A stretch of DNA of 52,667 bases from an uncultured Clostridia bacterium (GCA_934456295.1 CAKSHB010000007.1:1-52667); one strand, 5' to 3'; positions 32,728 to 40,983 are shown, counted from the first letter of the stretch. Numbers and translations: made by a program. Notes: generated by a model from the sequence alone, not told the origin.

Positions 32728-34086
32728 TTATTTCTCCTTTGCATCTGTTTTCCATTTTCCCGAGATATAAAAACATGCTCCTATTATCATCGGCACAAAT
32801 CCGGCAAGCACATCTCCCATCCAAAATCCCAGGCAGCCCATGCCGCAGCCAAATCCGAGTAATGCCGCAATTCCTATTCTTCCTATAATACCGTCAATAA
32901 TCGCCACAGCAAGGTTCAGTTTTGTGTTTCCCGAACCGTTGATAAGCGAAAAGCTGACACTTCTTGTTGCCGCTCCGAAAAAATTCAATATAATCGGCAG
33001 TGTTAATATTCCCGCCGCCTCAAGAACTGCCCTGTCCGACGTAAATGTCTCAAAAATACCGTCCGGACAAATCAGCATAGCCGCCGTAAGCACACATGTG
33101 ACAGCCATTCCGCACGATGCCACGGTCAGCAGTATACGCGGTACGCGTTCGTCCTTTTTTGCGCCGAGATTTTGTCCCGTCATGCCGCTCCCTGCGGTAG
33201 TGAACGAATTTGAAACAACTGCAATCATCGTATTGATTTTGTTGTATATTCCCGCAAGCGCCGAATACACAACGCCGAACATATTAATCCATGACATCAG
33301 TATAATTTTTGAAAGACTGATTGCGGCAGACTGAATTGCCATCGGTATACCAAGCGCCACAAGCCTCGACAGCGTCCGCCGTTCAATCCTGAAACTGCCG
33401 ATTTTAAAATCAAAGCAAAAGCTTTCTCTGCGCATATACAGGTAAATTATCGACACAACAAAGCTTACCCCTTGTCCGATAACGGTTGCCAAAGCTGCTC
33501 CGAACACCTCCATGCCCATATATGCCACAAAAACAACATCAAGCACAATATTTAAAACCGCCGCAACGGCAATGAACACAAACGGACGCTTGCCGTCGCC
33601 CATACCGCGCAAGATTGCACATACTATGTTGTATCCGTATATAAATACAAGCCCGACAATGCACGTAACTGTGTAATCAAGTGTGTATCCGTATGACTCC
33701 GCAGGCGTATTCAGCCATTGTAGTATCGGTTCTCGTATAACATAACAGACAGCCGATATGACCACTGCCGCTATAAATAAAAACGTAAACATTGTGCCGA
33801 TTGTGCGCTGCACATTATCAAATCTTTTTGCGCCGACGTCCTGCGATATTATAACCTGTCCCGCAGAAGAAAATCCCATCGCGACAAATGTGAGAAGATG
33901 CAGCACATCGCCGCCGATTGATACGCCCGACATAGCCGCACCGCCCAAACACTGTCCCACAACAATCATGTCAACAATATTGTATATTGCTTGCAGTGCA
34001 TTTGAAAGGAACAGCGGAAATGCAAATTTCAATAGCTGCTTTGTAACATTTCCCTGTGTTAAGTCACTAATCATTGTATTGCTCAT
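32728..34086 (-). CDS. MATE-family multidrug/cation efflux transporter
   Basis: A 452-residue exporter with about twelve membrane helices in two repeats. It starts MSNTMISDLTQGNVTKQLLKF and has LFLSNALQAIYNIVDMIVVGQ, then the family motif QDVGAKRFDNV and in the second half TGQNLGAKKDERV. Substrate unknown; it is probably coupled to Na+ or H+. The GGGGGAG site sits about 10 nt before the ATG. It is the middle gene of the antiporter-MATE-membrane protein operon. Confidence 0.92.
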   Translation of the reverse strand: MSNTMISDLTQGNVTKQLLKFAFPLFLSNALQAIYNIVDMIVVGQCLGGAAMSGVSIGGDVLHLLTFVAMGFSSAGQVIISQDVGAKRFDNVQRTIGTMFTFLFIAAVVISAVCYVIREPILQWLNTPAESYGYTLDYTVTCIVGLVFIYGYNIVCAILRGMGDGKRPFVFIAVAAVLNIVLDVVFVAYMGMEVFGAALATVIGQGVSFVVSIIYLYMRRESFCFDFKIGSFRIERRTLSRLVALGIPMAIQSAAISLSKIILMSWINMFGVVYSALAGIYNKINTMIAVVSNSFTTAGSGMTGQNLGAKKDERVPRILLTVASCGMAVTCVLTAAMLICPDGIFETFTSDRAVLEAAGILTLPIILNFFGAATRSVSFSLINGSGNTKLNLAVAIIDGIIGRIGIAALLGFGCGMGCLGFWMGDVLAGFVPMIIGACFYISGKWKTDAKEK

Positions 34087-34113
34087 TTGTATACTTCTCC
34101 CCCAAAAACTGCC

Positions 34114-35727
34114 TTATACCTGTACGTGCGGAGGCGTCTGATTTATAATAAGCACGTCGTCCTCTCTTATAACTGTTCTTCCGCGCGGTATCAGAATTTT
34201 ATTATTTCGTTTTATCACAACCACCAGCCTGTCCTGACCGAATTTTATCTCGGACAAAGCCTTTCCGAACCACTCATTGTCCTTCTCTATTCTGATTTCC
34301 GTAAGCGAACCGAGTGCGTCCCCGTTCAGCGACGGACCGCTGAGAACAACAGTATCTCCCGCCATCAGAACTATGTTGCCCTTAGGGATTATCTGCCGGT
34401 GTTCTCTTATTATCAGCACAACCAAAACATCGGGCAAAAGCTCTATATCCCTGATTTTTTTATTTACCCATGGGTGTTCAAATGTTATAAGCTGTTTTAT
34501 AAACTGTATCGGAACCTCCTCTGTGTAATCACTGAAGGTTTTCATTACGTCGCTCTTGTCATCAATCATCTTCATTCTTTTCGCCATAAACGGCAGAAGC
34601 GAGCCCTGAAACAATATTGAAAACAGTACGATAAAAAATACAACATGGAACACGTCATTTTTCATATATGCCGAGCTGACGGTTGCCATTATGGCAAACA
34701 CGATTGATGCTGCTCCCCTGAGTCCCGACCATGCAACAATCATCTGCTGATTTATCGGACAGCGGAACGGGCTTAAAATTGCAAACACCGACACGGGTCT
34801 TGCGACAAATGTCAAAAACAGCGCTATAAGCAGCGACGGAAGCATGATTGACGGAAGCTGTGACGGGAAGGACAAAAGTCCCAAAAGAAAAAATATTACA
34901 ATCTCAACCAAGCCCGTAACTCCGTCGAAAAAATGCACAAGTGACTTTTTGTTGCCTATCGGCAAATTGCCCAGTATAATTCCCGTTATATATACACTCA
35001 GATATCCGTTTCCGTCCACAACCGCAGCGCCGGCATACGATATGAGAGCCACTGCGAAAACAAGAATTGAGTCGTAGCCGTCGGCAAAGTTTTTCATGCG
35101 TTTCAGCACAAAATATGCCGCATACGCCACCGCTATTCCTATTATAATTCCGTATACAATCTGTGCAAACACCATATATGTAAGCTTCCAACCGCTCGAC
35201 TGTCCGCTCATAAGTGACAGCGTTATAACGGTCAGTATGTTTGAACAGGGGTCGTTGCTTCCGCTTTCGATTTCAAGCATTGATGCCGTGTTGTATTTCA
35301 TATTAAGCCTTTTTGAACGCAGCACCGAAAACACCGACGCCGCGTCTGTCGAACTTATTACCGAACCCATAAGCATACTTTCAAGAAGGTCAAATTTCAG
35401 AACATAATAACAAAATACTCCAACCACTCCCGCTGTCATTACAACGCCCAAAGACGACAGCAAAATCGCTTTTGCGGCAACAGACTTACCCTGCTTCCAG
35501 TTTGTGCCGAAACCGCCGTAGAACATAATAAATATAAGCGCCACAGAACATATCTGTTCGGCAAAGGTATAATTATCAAAAGGTATTTTCACAATTCCGT
35601 CCGAACCGAATAACATTCCAAGAAATATAAATACAAGCAGTGTCGGCAGACCAAGCTTTGCAGACACCTTGCTGAGTGATAAACAAGCCAGAATTACCAA
35701 TGCTATAATCAGAATATAAAACGCCAA
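34114..35727 (-). CDS. CPA1-family K+(Na+)/H+ antiporter with C-terminal regulatory domain
   Basis: A 537-residue monovalent cation/proton antiporter resembling NhaP2/CvrA. There are about twelve helices (to about 385) with family motifs in GSVISSTDAASVFSVLRSKR and WSGLRGAASIVFA. The cytoplasmic tail has RCK_C/TrkA_C-like phrases (IIREHRQIIPKGNIVLMAGDTVVL and a second repeat LIPRGRTVIREDDVLII). Ion specificity is inferred from the family. The start is a TTG at 35727 with GGGGG seven nt upstream; it is the first gene of the three-gene minus-strand unit. Confidence 0.88.
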   Translation of the reverse strand: MAFYILIIALVILACLSLSKVSAKLGLPTLLVFIFLGMLFGSDGIVKIPFDNYTFAEQICSVALIFIMFYGGFGTNWKQGKSVAAKAILLSSLGVVMTAGVVGVFCYYVLKFDLLESMLMGSVISSTDAASVFSVLRSKRLNMKYNTASMLEIESGSNDPCSNILTVITLSLMSGQSSGWKLTYMVFAQIVYGIIIGIAVAYAAYFVLKRMKNFADGYDSILVFAVALISYAGAAVVDGNGYLSVYITGIILGNLPIGNKKSLVHFFDGVTGLVEIVIFFLLGLLSFPSQLPSIMLPSLLIALFLTFVARPVSVFAILSPFRCPINQQMIVAWSGLRGAASIVFAIMATVSSAYMKNDVFHVVFFIVLFSILFQGSLLPFMAKRMKMIDDKSDVMKTFSDYTEEVPIQFIKQLITFEHPWVNKKIRDIELLPDVLVVLIIREHRQIIPKGNIVLMAGDTVVLSGPSLNGDALGSLTEIRIEKDNEWFGKALSEIKFGQDRLVVVIKRNNKILIPRGRTVIREDDVLIINQTPPHVQV

Positions 35728-35899
35728 GCTGCTGCCCCCTTTTGTATGTAATATTTTCCCTTTATATTTAATTATATTATCTGTAAATTCACATAATGTT
35801 TTTTATGCAAACATATATAAACAGTTTACCATAAACCGTCCGTAAAGTCAAGATTTGCCGCAAAAAACTCCGTCAAATCCGCCTGTTTAAGGCAATTAA

Positions 35900-35929
35900 A
35901 AAAACACGATCGGCTGTATGCCGACCGTG
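35900..35929 (-). terminator. Intrinsic terminator of the fructose-bisphosphate aldolase gene
   Basis: Minus strand: CACGGTCGGC/GCCGATCGTG around a 5-nt loop, followed by T7. The rest of the gap 35728-35985 is AT-rich with no gene seen. Confidence 0.9.
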
Positions 35930-35985
35930 CCTTATTCATTTTATTATTTTTACGGTAATTGTAATATTCCCGTATCAGATAAAAC

Positions 35986-36921
35986 TCACGCTTTGCCGTC
36001 GCAGCCGAGAACGTTTACAATCTTCTTCTTTACCAAATCCTTGATAGCCTCTCTTGCCGGCTTCAGATACTGTCTGGGATCGAAGTGTGACGGATTTTCA
36101 GCAAAATACTTTCTGATTGTACCTGTCATTGCAAGACGCAAATCCGAGTCAATGTTGATTTTGCAAACAGCCGATCTTGCAGCCTGACGCAACATATCCT
36201 CGGGGATACCGATTGCATCGGGCATATTTCCGCCGTTTTCATTTATCATCTTTACATACTCCGGAATAACCGATGATGCGCCGTGAAGCACAATCGGGTA
36301 ACCGGGGAGCTGCTTTGTAACCTCTTCAAGGATATCAAATCTGAGCTGCGGCTTCTGACCGGGCTTGAACTTATATGCGCCATGGCTTGTACCGATTGCT
36401 ATTGCAAGCGAGTCAACGCCTGTGCGCGATACGAAATCAACAACCTCTTCCGGTCTTGTGTAGGAAGCGTCCTCAGCCGATACGTTAACCGCATCTTCAA
36501 TACCTGCAAGTCTTCCAAGCTCGCCTTCTACAACAACTCCGCGGTCATGCGCATACTCAACAACCTTCTTCGTTACAGCTATATTCTCTTCATAAGGAAG
36601 ATGTGAACCGTCTATCATAACCGATGTGAAACCGCCGTCTATGCATGATTTGCAGAGCTCGAACGAATCACCGTGGTCAAGATGAAGCACTATCGGAAGC
36701 CCTGTTTCGATAATTGCAGCCTCAACAAGCTTTACAAGGTAAGTATGGTTTGCATACTTTCTTGCGCCTGCGGAAACCTGAAGAATCAAAGGTGCGTTTA
36801 CTTCCTTTGCAGCCTCCGTAATACCCTGAATAATCTCCATGTTGTTTACGTTGAAAGCACCGATAGCGTAGCCGCCCTCATATGCCTTCTTAAACATTTC
36901 TTTTGATGTTACTAATGGCAT
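35986..36921 (-). CDS. fba: Class II fructose-bisphosphate aldolase
   Basis: Zinc-dependent aldol cleavage of fructose-1,6-bisphosphate in glycolysis. It is 311 residues with the active-site zinc/His block LHLDHGDSFELC, GTSHGAYKF, VLHGASS and the late INIDSDLRLAMTG that binds the phosphate and shapes the active site. The ATG at 36921, eight nt after GGAG, gives MPLVTSKEM. The class II/DhnA-like bacterial type is certain from these motifs, although a tagatose- or other-specific variant cannot be fully excluded. Confidence 0.95.
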   Translation of the reverse strand: MPLVTSKEMFKKAYEGGYAIGAFNVNNMEIIQGITEAAKEVNAPLILQVSAGARKYANHTYLVKLVEAAIIETGLPIVLHLDHGDSFELCKSCIDGGFTSVMIDGSHLPYEENIAVTKKVVEYAHDRGVVVEGELGRLAGIEDAVNVSAEDASYTRPEEVVDFVSRTGVDSLAIAIGTSHGAYKFKPGQKPQLRFDILEEVTKQLPGYPIVLHGASSVIPEYVKMINENGGNMPDAIGIPEDMLRQAARSAVCKINIDSDLRLAMTGTIRKYFAENPSHFDPRQYLKPAREAIKDLVKKKIVNVLGCDGKA

Positions 36922-36954
36922 TAATATCACTCCTTGTTATATTGTTACGTTAAA

Positions 36955-36982
36955 ATTATATCACTAAACTGTAAAAATACAA
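36955..36982 (-). promoter_or_regulatory. Promoter of fba
   Basis: Minus-strand TTGTAT (36977-36982), a 16-nt spacer and TATAAT (36955-36960). Confidence 0.65.
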
Positions 36983-37107
36983 GTCTTTTGTTAAATTTTT
37001 TTCAAATATGGCAAAACTTTCGTGAAACAATTCTTTTTTTCACGAAAAATTTAAAAAATTACGGTTTTTTTCATCAATCTGCATAAAATATTTGTAAAAT
37101 TATTTTG

Positions 37108-37137
37108 TTGACATATTTATGTATAAAAGAGTATAAT
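37108..37137 (+). promoter_or_regulatory. Promoter of the corA leader and corA
   Basis: TTGACA (37108-37113), an 18-nt spacer and TATAAT (37132-37137). It gives a leader of about 215 nt before corA, long enough for regulation. Confidence 0.8.
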
Positions 37138-37187
37138 AAAGAAAGTAAGTATTTTTAAATCTACGCACAAGGAGGTTGTCAGTTTAT

Positions 37188-37274
37188 ATGGATACCGATC
37201 CGTATGTCAGTAGAAACTTTATAACATCAAATTCTTATGCGACAGCCTTTGTGTGCCAAATCGCGGTTCTGTAG
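37188..37274 (+). CDS. 28-codon upstream ORF (candidate leader peptide) before corA
   Basis: A short ORF with a full AAGGAGG site 12 nt upstream, the best ribosome site in the corA leader. The peptide begins M-D-T-D-P-Y and ends at TAG 86 nt before the corA start. An acidic-Pro start resembles the Mg2+-responsive leader peptide MgtL of enteric bacteria (M-E-P-D-P), whose acidic/proline start destabilises ribosomes at low Mg2+. After the ORF the sequence can form an ACAGCC/GG-TT-CTGT hairpin followed by a T-run (37271-37281). Function is inferred. Confidence 0.5.
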   Translation: MDTDPYVSRNFITSNSYATAFVCQIAVL

Positions 37275-37360
37275 CTTTTTACTTATGCCTGCCGGTACAT
37301 ACAAGGTTTTTTGCGCATGAGGAAATCATGAGAAAAAACTTATCGAAAGCAGGTGAAAAC

Positions 37361-38293
37361 ATGATTAGTATATACCGTACTGATGATGAAAAAGTAAACG
37401 TATTGAATAAGTATGAACCCGAATGTTGGATTCACCTTGTGGCGCCGACAAGCCCCGAGCTTGCGCAGGTTATTGAGCAGACAGGCGTTGAGCCGGATTT
37501 TCTGCGCGCCCCCCTTGATGAAGAGGAACGTTCGCGTATTGAAACAGAAAATTTGCAGACTTTGATTATCGTTGATACTCCCCTTATGGAAACCGAAGAT
37601 GACGCGGAAGAATATGTCACGATACCTATGGGTATTGTTTTGCTTGAAAACTGCATTATTACCGTATGCCTGAAAGACGCTCCCCTATTAAAAGATTTTT
37701 ATAAAGAGAGAGTGCGCGGCTTTTCGACAAAAAAACGCAACAGGTTTATTCTTCAGATACTCTACAGAAATGCTGCAAGATTTTTGTTTTACCTCAGACG
37801 AATTGACCGCAAAAGCAACCATGTTGAAAACGAGCTTCATAAATCAATGAAAAATAAGGAACTTCTGTCAATGTTTAAACTCGAAAAAAGCCTTGTGTAT
37901 TTTTCCACATCGCTCAAAGGAAACGAGGCTGTTCTCGAGCGTCTTTTGCGTATGACATTTATAAGGCAGTATCCCGATGACACGGATTTGCTTGAAGATG
38001 TTATCATCGAGAATAAACAGGCAATCGAAATGTGTACAATTTACCGCGATATTCTTTCGGGAACCATGGACGCCTTTGCCTCTGTTGTATCAAACAATCT
38101 GAATATCGTCATGAAAATACTTACTCTGATAACAATTATTATGACGATACCGACTATTGTGGCAAGCTTTTGGGGCATGAATGTCGCAGTTCCCTTCAGT
38201 GAAAACCCTTACGGTTTCTGGTTTGTAATGGGTATAAGCATTCTTTTGTCAGGCATTGTTGCAATTATAATGAAAAAGAAAAAAATGTTTTAG
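37361..38293 (+). CDS. corA: CorA-family divalent cation (Mg2+) transporter
   Basis: Pentameric Mg2+ (or Co2+/Ni2+) channel-like transporter, 310 residues. It has a long N-terminal cytosolic funnel (about 1-245, acidic and helical) and two C-terminal membrane helices with the selectivity motif in ASFWGMNVAVPF, then a Lys-rich tail KKKKMF. The ATG at 37361 (MISIYRTDDEK) follows CAGGTG at normal spacing and gives the family N-terminus; an upstream ATG at 37328 and a GTG at 37253 are in frame but less likely. It lies downstream of the leader ORF. Confidence 0.9.
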   Translation: MISIYRTDDEKVNVLNKYEPECWIHLVAPTSPELAQVIEQTGVEPDFLRAPLDEEERSRIETENLQTLIIVDTPLMETEDDAEEYVTIPMGIVLLENCIITVCLKDAPLLKDFYKERVRGFSTKKRNRFILQILYRNAARFLFYLRRIDRKSNHVENELHKSMKNKELLSMFKLEKSLVYFSTSLKGNEAVLERLLRMTFIRQYPDDTDLLEDVIIENKQAIEMCTIYRDILSGTMDAFASVVSNNLNIVMKILTLITIIMTIPTIVASFWGMNVAVPFSENPYGFWFVMGISILLSGIVAIIMKKKKMF

Positions 38294-38300
38294 AAAACTG

Positions 38301-38329
38301 TTGACACAAATACAATATTAAGTTATACT
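38301..38329 (+). promoter_or_regulatory. Promoter of the rubrerythrin operon
   Basis: TTGACA (38301-38306), a 17-nt spacer and TATACT (38324-38329), directly abutting the large inverted repeat at 38331-38366. Confidence 0.85.
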
Positions 38330-38330
38330 A

Positions 38331-38366
38331 TATGAGTAAGATACAAGATGTTGTGTCTTACTCATA
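38331..38366 (+). promoter_or_regulatory. Near-perfect 16-bp inverted repeat at the transcription start of the rubrerythrin operon
   Basis: Arms TATGAGTAAGATACAA and TTGTGTCTTACTCATA around a GATG loop, with one non-Watson-Crick position. It starts one nt after the -10, so it would be either a repressor operator or a 5' mRNA hairpin; no T-run follows immediately. It does not look like a canonical PerR box. Confidence 0.7.
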
Positions 38367-38402
38367 ATTATATTATATATTTTTTAGAAGGAGTTGAATA
38401 TT

Positions 38403-38954
38403 ATGAAAAAATTTGTATGTCCCGTTTGCGGTTATGTTTATGAAGGTGAGCACGCTCCCGAAAAATGTCCCCAGTGCGGTGTTGACGGCTCAAAGTTCAC
38501 CGAAATTACAGACGGCGGTCTTAACTATGCATGTGAGCATGTTATAGGTGTAGGTGCAAAGGATAAAGTTGAGACTGACGTTTACGAAGGTTTAAAGGCT
38601 AATTTTGAGGGTGAGTGCTGTGAGGTCGGCATGTATATAGCTATGAGCAGACAAGCTATAAGAGAAGGTTACCCCGAAGTCGGTGAGTTTTATATGCGCG
38701 CAGCTCTTGAAGAAGCTGAACATGCAGCAAAATTTGCAGAATTGCTCGGCGAGGTTGTTGTTCCCTGCACAAAGACAAATCTTCAGATGAGAGCTGAGGC
38801 TGAATGCGGCGCTACAGCAGGAAAGTTTGAACTTGCAAAGCGTGCAAAGGAGCTTGGCTACGATGCAATTCATGACACAGTTCATGAAATGGCAAAGGAC
38901 GAGGCAAGACACGGAAAAGGCTTTGAGGGTATGCTCAAGAGATACTTTGGTTAA
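38403..38954 (+). CDS. Rubrerythrin with N-terminal rubredoxin domain (reverse rubrerythrin)
   Basis: Non-haem di-iron peroxidase for H2O2 detoxification in anaerobes, 183 residues. The rubredoxin-type FeS4 site is at the N-terminus (C6, C9, C22, C25), followed by a ferritin-like four-helix domain with di-iron Glu/His positions (EGECCEVGMYIAMSRQA; EEAEHAAKFAELLGE; DEARHGKGFEGML). This domain order is reversed relative to classical rubrerythrin. AAGGAG lies 9 nt before the ATG at 38403. It is first in an operon with two iron-sulfur/iron electron carriers. Confidence 0.93.
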   Translation: MKKFVCPVCGYVYEGEHAPEKCPQCGVDGSKFTEITDGGLNYACEHVIGVGAKDKVETDVYEGLKANFEGECCEVGMYIAMSRQAIREGYPEVGEFYMRAALEEAEHAAKFAELLGEVVVPCTKTNLQMRAEAECGATAGKFELAKRAKELGYDAIHDTVHEMAKDEARHGKGFEGMLKRYFG

Positions 38955-38969
38955 TATATAAGGTGATTT

Positions 38970-39167
38970 ATGATGGAAAATTATACGATTTGTAATTGTA
39001 AAAAAGTGACTTATGCGGACGTTGAAAACGCACTTCATCGTGAAGCAAAATTTGAAAATGTGGAAAAGGCGTTTGAAGATGTTCAAAGAATTACAAAGTG
39101 TTCAACAGGATGCGGCGGATGCCATGATAAAATTATGGACACAATATCTCAAATAATGAGCAAATAA
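38970..39167 (+). CDS. BFD-like [2Fe-2S]-binding protein
   Basis: A 65-residue protein with a C-x-C pair (C8, C10) near the start and C44/C48/C51 later, the arrangement of the BFD-like [2Fe-2S] fold found in bacterioferritin-associated ferredoxin and NifU-type linkers. It probably carries electrons to or from its operon neighbours. AAGGTG precedes two consecutive ATGs (38970 and 38973); either could be used. It starts 15 nt after the rubrerythrin stop. Confidence 0.82.
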   Translation: MMENYTICNCKKVTYADVENALHREAKFENVEKAFEDVQRITKCSTGCGGCHDKIMDTISQIMSK

Positions 39168-39198
39168 ACCAAAAACTAATGTAAAAGGAGGCTTTATT

Positions 39199-39354
39199 AT
39201 GAAAAAATATGTATGTCCCTGCGGTTACGTTTATGACCCTGCTATCGGCGATCCCGATAACGGAATTGCCCCCGGCACAGCATGGGAAGATGTTCCCGAA
39301 GAATGGGTATGTCCAACTTGCGGTTTGGGTAAAGATGTATTTGAAGAAGAATAA
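39199..39354 (+). CDS. Rubredoxin, with a shortened C-x-C first knuckle
   Basis: A 51-residue electron carrier. It begins MKKYVCPCGYVYDP and has GDPDNGIAPGTAWEDVPEEW, typical of rubredoxin, followed by the second knuckle VCPTCG. The first knuckle has C6 and C8 separated by one residue, where the usual form has two (C-x-x-C-G-Y). Such forms occur in Clostridia-type sequences as I recall, but iron geometry would differ. AAGGAGG lies 8 nt before the ATG. It probably reduces the rubrerythrin encoded upstream. Confidence 0.9.
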   Translation: MKKYVCPCGYVYDPAIGDPDNGIAPGTAWEDVPEEWVCPTCGLGKDVFEEE

Positions 39355-39381
39355 AATTTAAAAAATCATTTTCGGATTTTG

Positions 39382-39425
39382 AAAACAGGGATTTGTGCTA
39401 TATGTGACAATCCCTGTTTTTTTGC
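39382..39425 (+). terminator. Intrinsic terminator of the rubrerythrin operon
   Basis: A 12-bp stem AAAACAGGGATT/AATCCCTGTTTT, 15-nt loop, then T-run. It overlaps the last codons of the convergent membrane-protein gene. Confidence 0.9.
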
Positions 39426-39943
39426 AGAAGAAAAATCCTGCTCAGGCGCGCCATATTATAACGCTGAATAATTACAAACTGCATATCAAACAGCGCAGAT
39501 GCAACAGAGGTTATTATAAAAGGAAGCGCACCCCCGATACATACTGAAAACAAAATCGGCACAAAGCTCAGCAAAACAATAATTTCATGACCAATCCGCG
39601 AATTGTTCATGTTGTGCATAAGCTCGCTGTACGAATTGCTTTTCAGAGAAAAAAGAGCCGGATTATATGTCAGTGCATGTTTTTTCCATTTTTTCAGCTT
39701 TATTTTATCATAAAACACTCTTTCGGTGTCCCCTATCTCAAACAAAGCCGTATCAGTTTTATTTTTTCGGCACAATGTAACCGTCAAACCCACAATAATT
39801 CTCATTGCAAAATGGTAGAAAACAGTAAAAAATGTCACCGCAAGCGAAAAAAGCGCCTCAGTCATAAAAAATATATATAATCCAAGACATATAACGCCGA
39901 AAACAAATGACAGCGCCGTTCCTGCCGCAACAACTTTTTTCAT
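39398..39943 (-). CDS. Small integral membrane protein, possibly CrtO-like acyltransferase family
   Basis: A 181-residue protein with hydrophobic helices at about 5-55 and 120-165 and a soluble basic middle section containing FYDKIKLKKWKKH. That DKI-x-KKWK pattern reminds me of the glycosyl-diaponeurosporenoate acyltransferase (CrtO) family as found in Firmicutes; the match is from memory and weak. The ATG at 39943 follows GGGGG. It stands alone, convergent with the rubrerythrin operon. Confidence 0.5.
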   Translation of the reverse strand: MKKVVAAGTALSFVFGVICLGLYIFFMTEALFSLAVTFFTVFYHFAMRIIVGLTVTLCRKNKTDTALFEIGDTERVFYDKIKLKKWKKHALTYNPALFSLKSNSYSELMHNMNNSRIGHEIIVLLSFVPILFSVCIGGALPFIITSVASALFDMQFVIIQRYNMARLSRIFLLQKNRDCHI

Positions 39944-39982
39944 CTTTTCCCCCACCCCGCTGCATCATGTGCCGTATAAAAA

Positions 39983-40687
39983 TCAGTCGCTTATTTTTTC
40001 AACATGAGGACAGTCTATCTCTTTTCTGTATGCAGGTTTTGCCCATTCAACCGCATTTTTTATAACCCTCTGCACGCTCGGGTTATAAAATGTCGGATAG
40101 CTCTCATGTCCGGGCTGAAAGTAGAAAATTTTGCCGTTGCCGCGCTGATAGCAGCAGCCGCTTCTGAATACTTCTCCGCCCTCATAGCTTCCTATGAACA
40201 CAAGCTTATCCGGCTCAGGTATACTAAAAGGTTCGCCGTACATTTCCTCATGCTCAACCACAAAATATCTGTCAATTCCGCGCGCAATTGGGTGCGACGG
40301 GTCAATCACCCATACTCTTTCCTTATCGCCATGCTCTCTCCAAGAAAGACTGCACGGCGTACCCATCAAAAGCTTAAACGGCTTTGAATGATGTCCCGAA
40401 TGAAGTGCGATAAAGCCCATTCCGCTATGTACAGCATCGCGCACGTCACACGCAACCTTATCGCTTACTTTGTTGTGTCCCGCATGCCCCCACCATAAGA
40501 GCACATCAACCGTCTGCAAAAATTCGGGCGTAAGCGCCTGTTCGCAGTCATCCAGAGTTGTTGTGACAATTTCATATTCTTTCGGCAAAAAATTCTTTAT
40601 CGCCGTATGAATACCGTCCGGATATATTTCCTTTACCTCTTCAATCTCTTTTTCATGAATAAACTCGTTAAAAATTGCAACCTTCAT
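39983..40687 (-). CDS. ThuA-like domain protein (trehalose-utilisation family)
   Basis: A 234-residue protein with the glutamine-amidotransferase-like fold of ThuA. Seen: MKVAIFNEFIHEK, DVLLWWGHAGHNKV, GMGFIALHSGHHSKPF, and a late FYFQPGHESYPTFYNPSVQRVIKNAVEWA. The family is linked to disaccharide or keto-glycoside metabolism (ThuA modifies 3-keto sugars), but the activity here is unproven. AGGAGG precedes the ATG. It is monocistronic with its own promoter and is not next to the Gfo/Idh sugar operon, although a functional link is conceivable. Confidence 0.85.
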   Translation of the reverse strand: MKVAIFNEFIHEKEIEEVKEIYPDGIHTAIKNFLPKEYEIVTTTLDDCEQALTPEFLQTVDVLLWWGHAGHNKVSDKVACDVRDAVHSGMGFIALHSGHHSKPFKLLMGTPCSLSWREHGDKERVWVIDPSHPIARGIDRYFVVEHEEMYGEPFSIPEPDKLVFIGSYEGGEVFRSGCCYQRGNGKIFYFQPGHESYPTFYNPSVQRVIKNAVEWAKPAYRKEIDCPHVEKISD

Positions 40688-40720
40688 AATTTTTCCTCCT
40701 TGTTAATTCCATATACGCAA

Positions 40721-40760
40721 TTGCAAATGTGCATAACCGCTGCATCGCACATGTTTGCAA
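40721..40760 (-). promoter_or_regulatory. Inverted repeat in the thuA-like gene leader
   Basis: TTGCAAATGTGC and GCACATGTTTGCAA face each other across 14 nt, just downstream of the minus-strand promoter. It could be a repressor site or an RNA hairpin. The remainder of the 296-nt gap to cotJA has AT-rich sequence and no clear sigma-A promoter for cotJ. Confidence 0.5.
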
Positions 40761-40777
40761 GCTGTTTTGACACAGCA

Positions 40778-40806
40778 ATTATAGCACATGTTTTTTTCGT
40801 TTGCAA
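40778..40806 (-). promoter_or_regulatory. Promoter of the ThuA-like gene
   Basis: Minus-strand TTGCAA (40801-40806), a 17-nt spacer and TATAAT (40778-40783). Confidence 0.65.
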
Positions 40807-40983
40807 TACACTTTTCCGATTATTCAGTGTACTTTTTTGACTGATTTTAGCGTTTTATATCATAACCGCAAAACGGCTTGTCCCTGCTTCGGTTCAATAT
40901 TTTATCACACGTTTTAATATGTAAACATATTATGTAATGTACATTACTAAACGTACAAAAAGATATATGAAAGGAGGTCGCAT

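Noticed and set aside
37253..37360. N-terminal extension of corA from a GTG at 37253 (36 extra residues)
   Set aside because: The GTG lies inside the leader ORF in another phase, has no ribosome site, and the extension does not match the CorA N-terminus; the ATG at 37361 does.
39398..39425. Truncation of the small membrane protein because its 3' end overlaps a terminator
   Set aside because: The frame ends in a normal stop and the overlapping hairpin serves the convergent operon; overlaps of this kind are common between convergent genes.
40860..40983. SigE or SigK promoter for cotJ
   Set aside because: CATATTAT-like -10 boxes occur, but no -35 element at correct spacing; too AT-rich to call.
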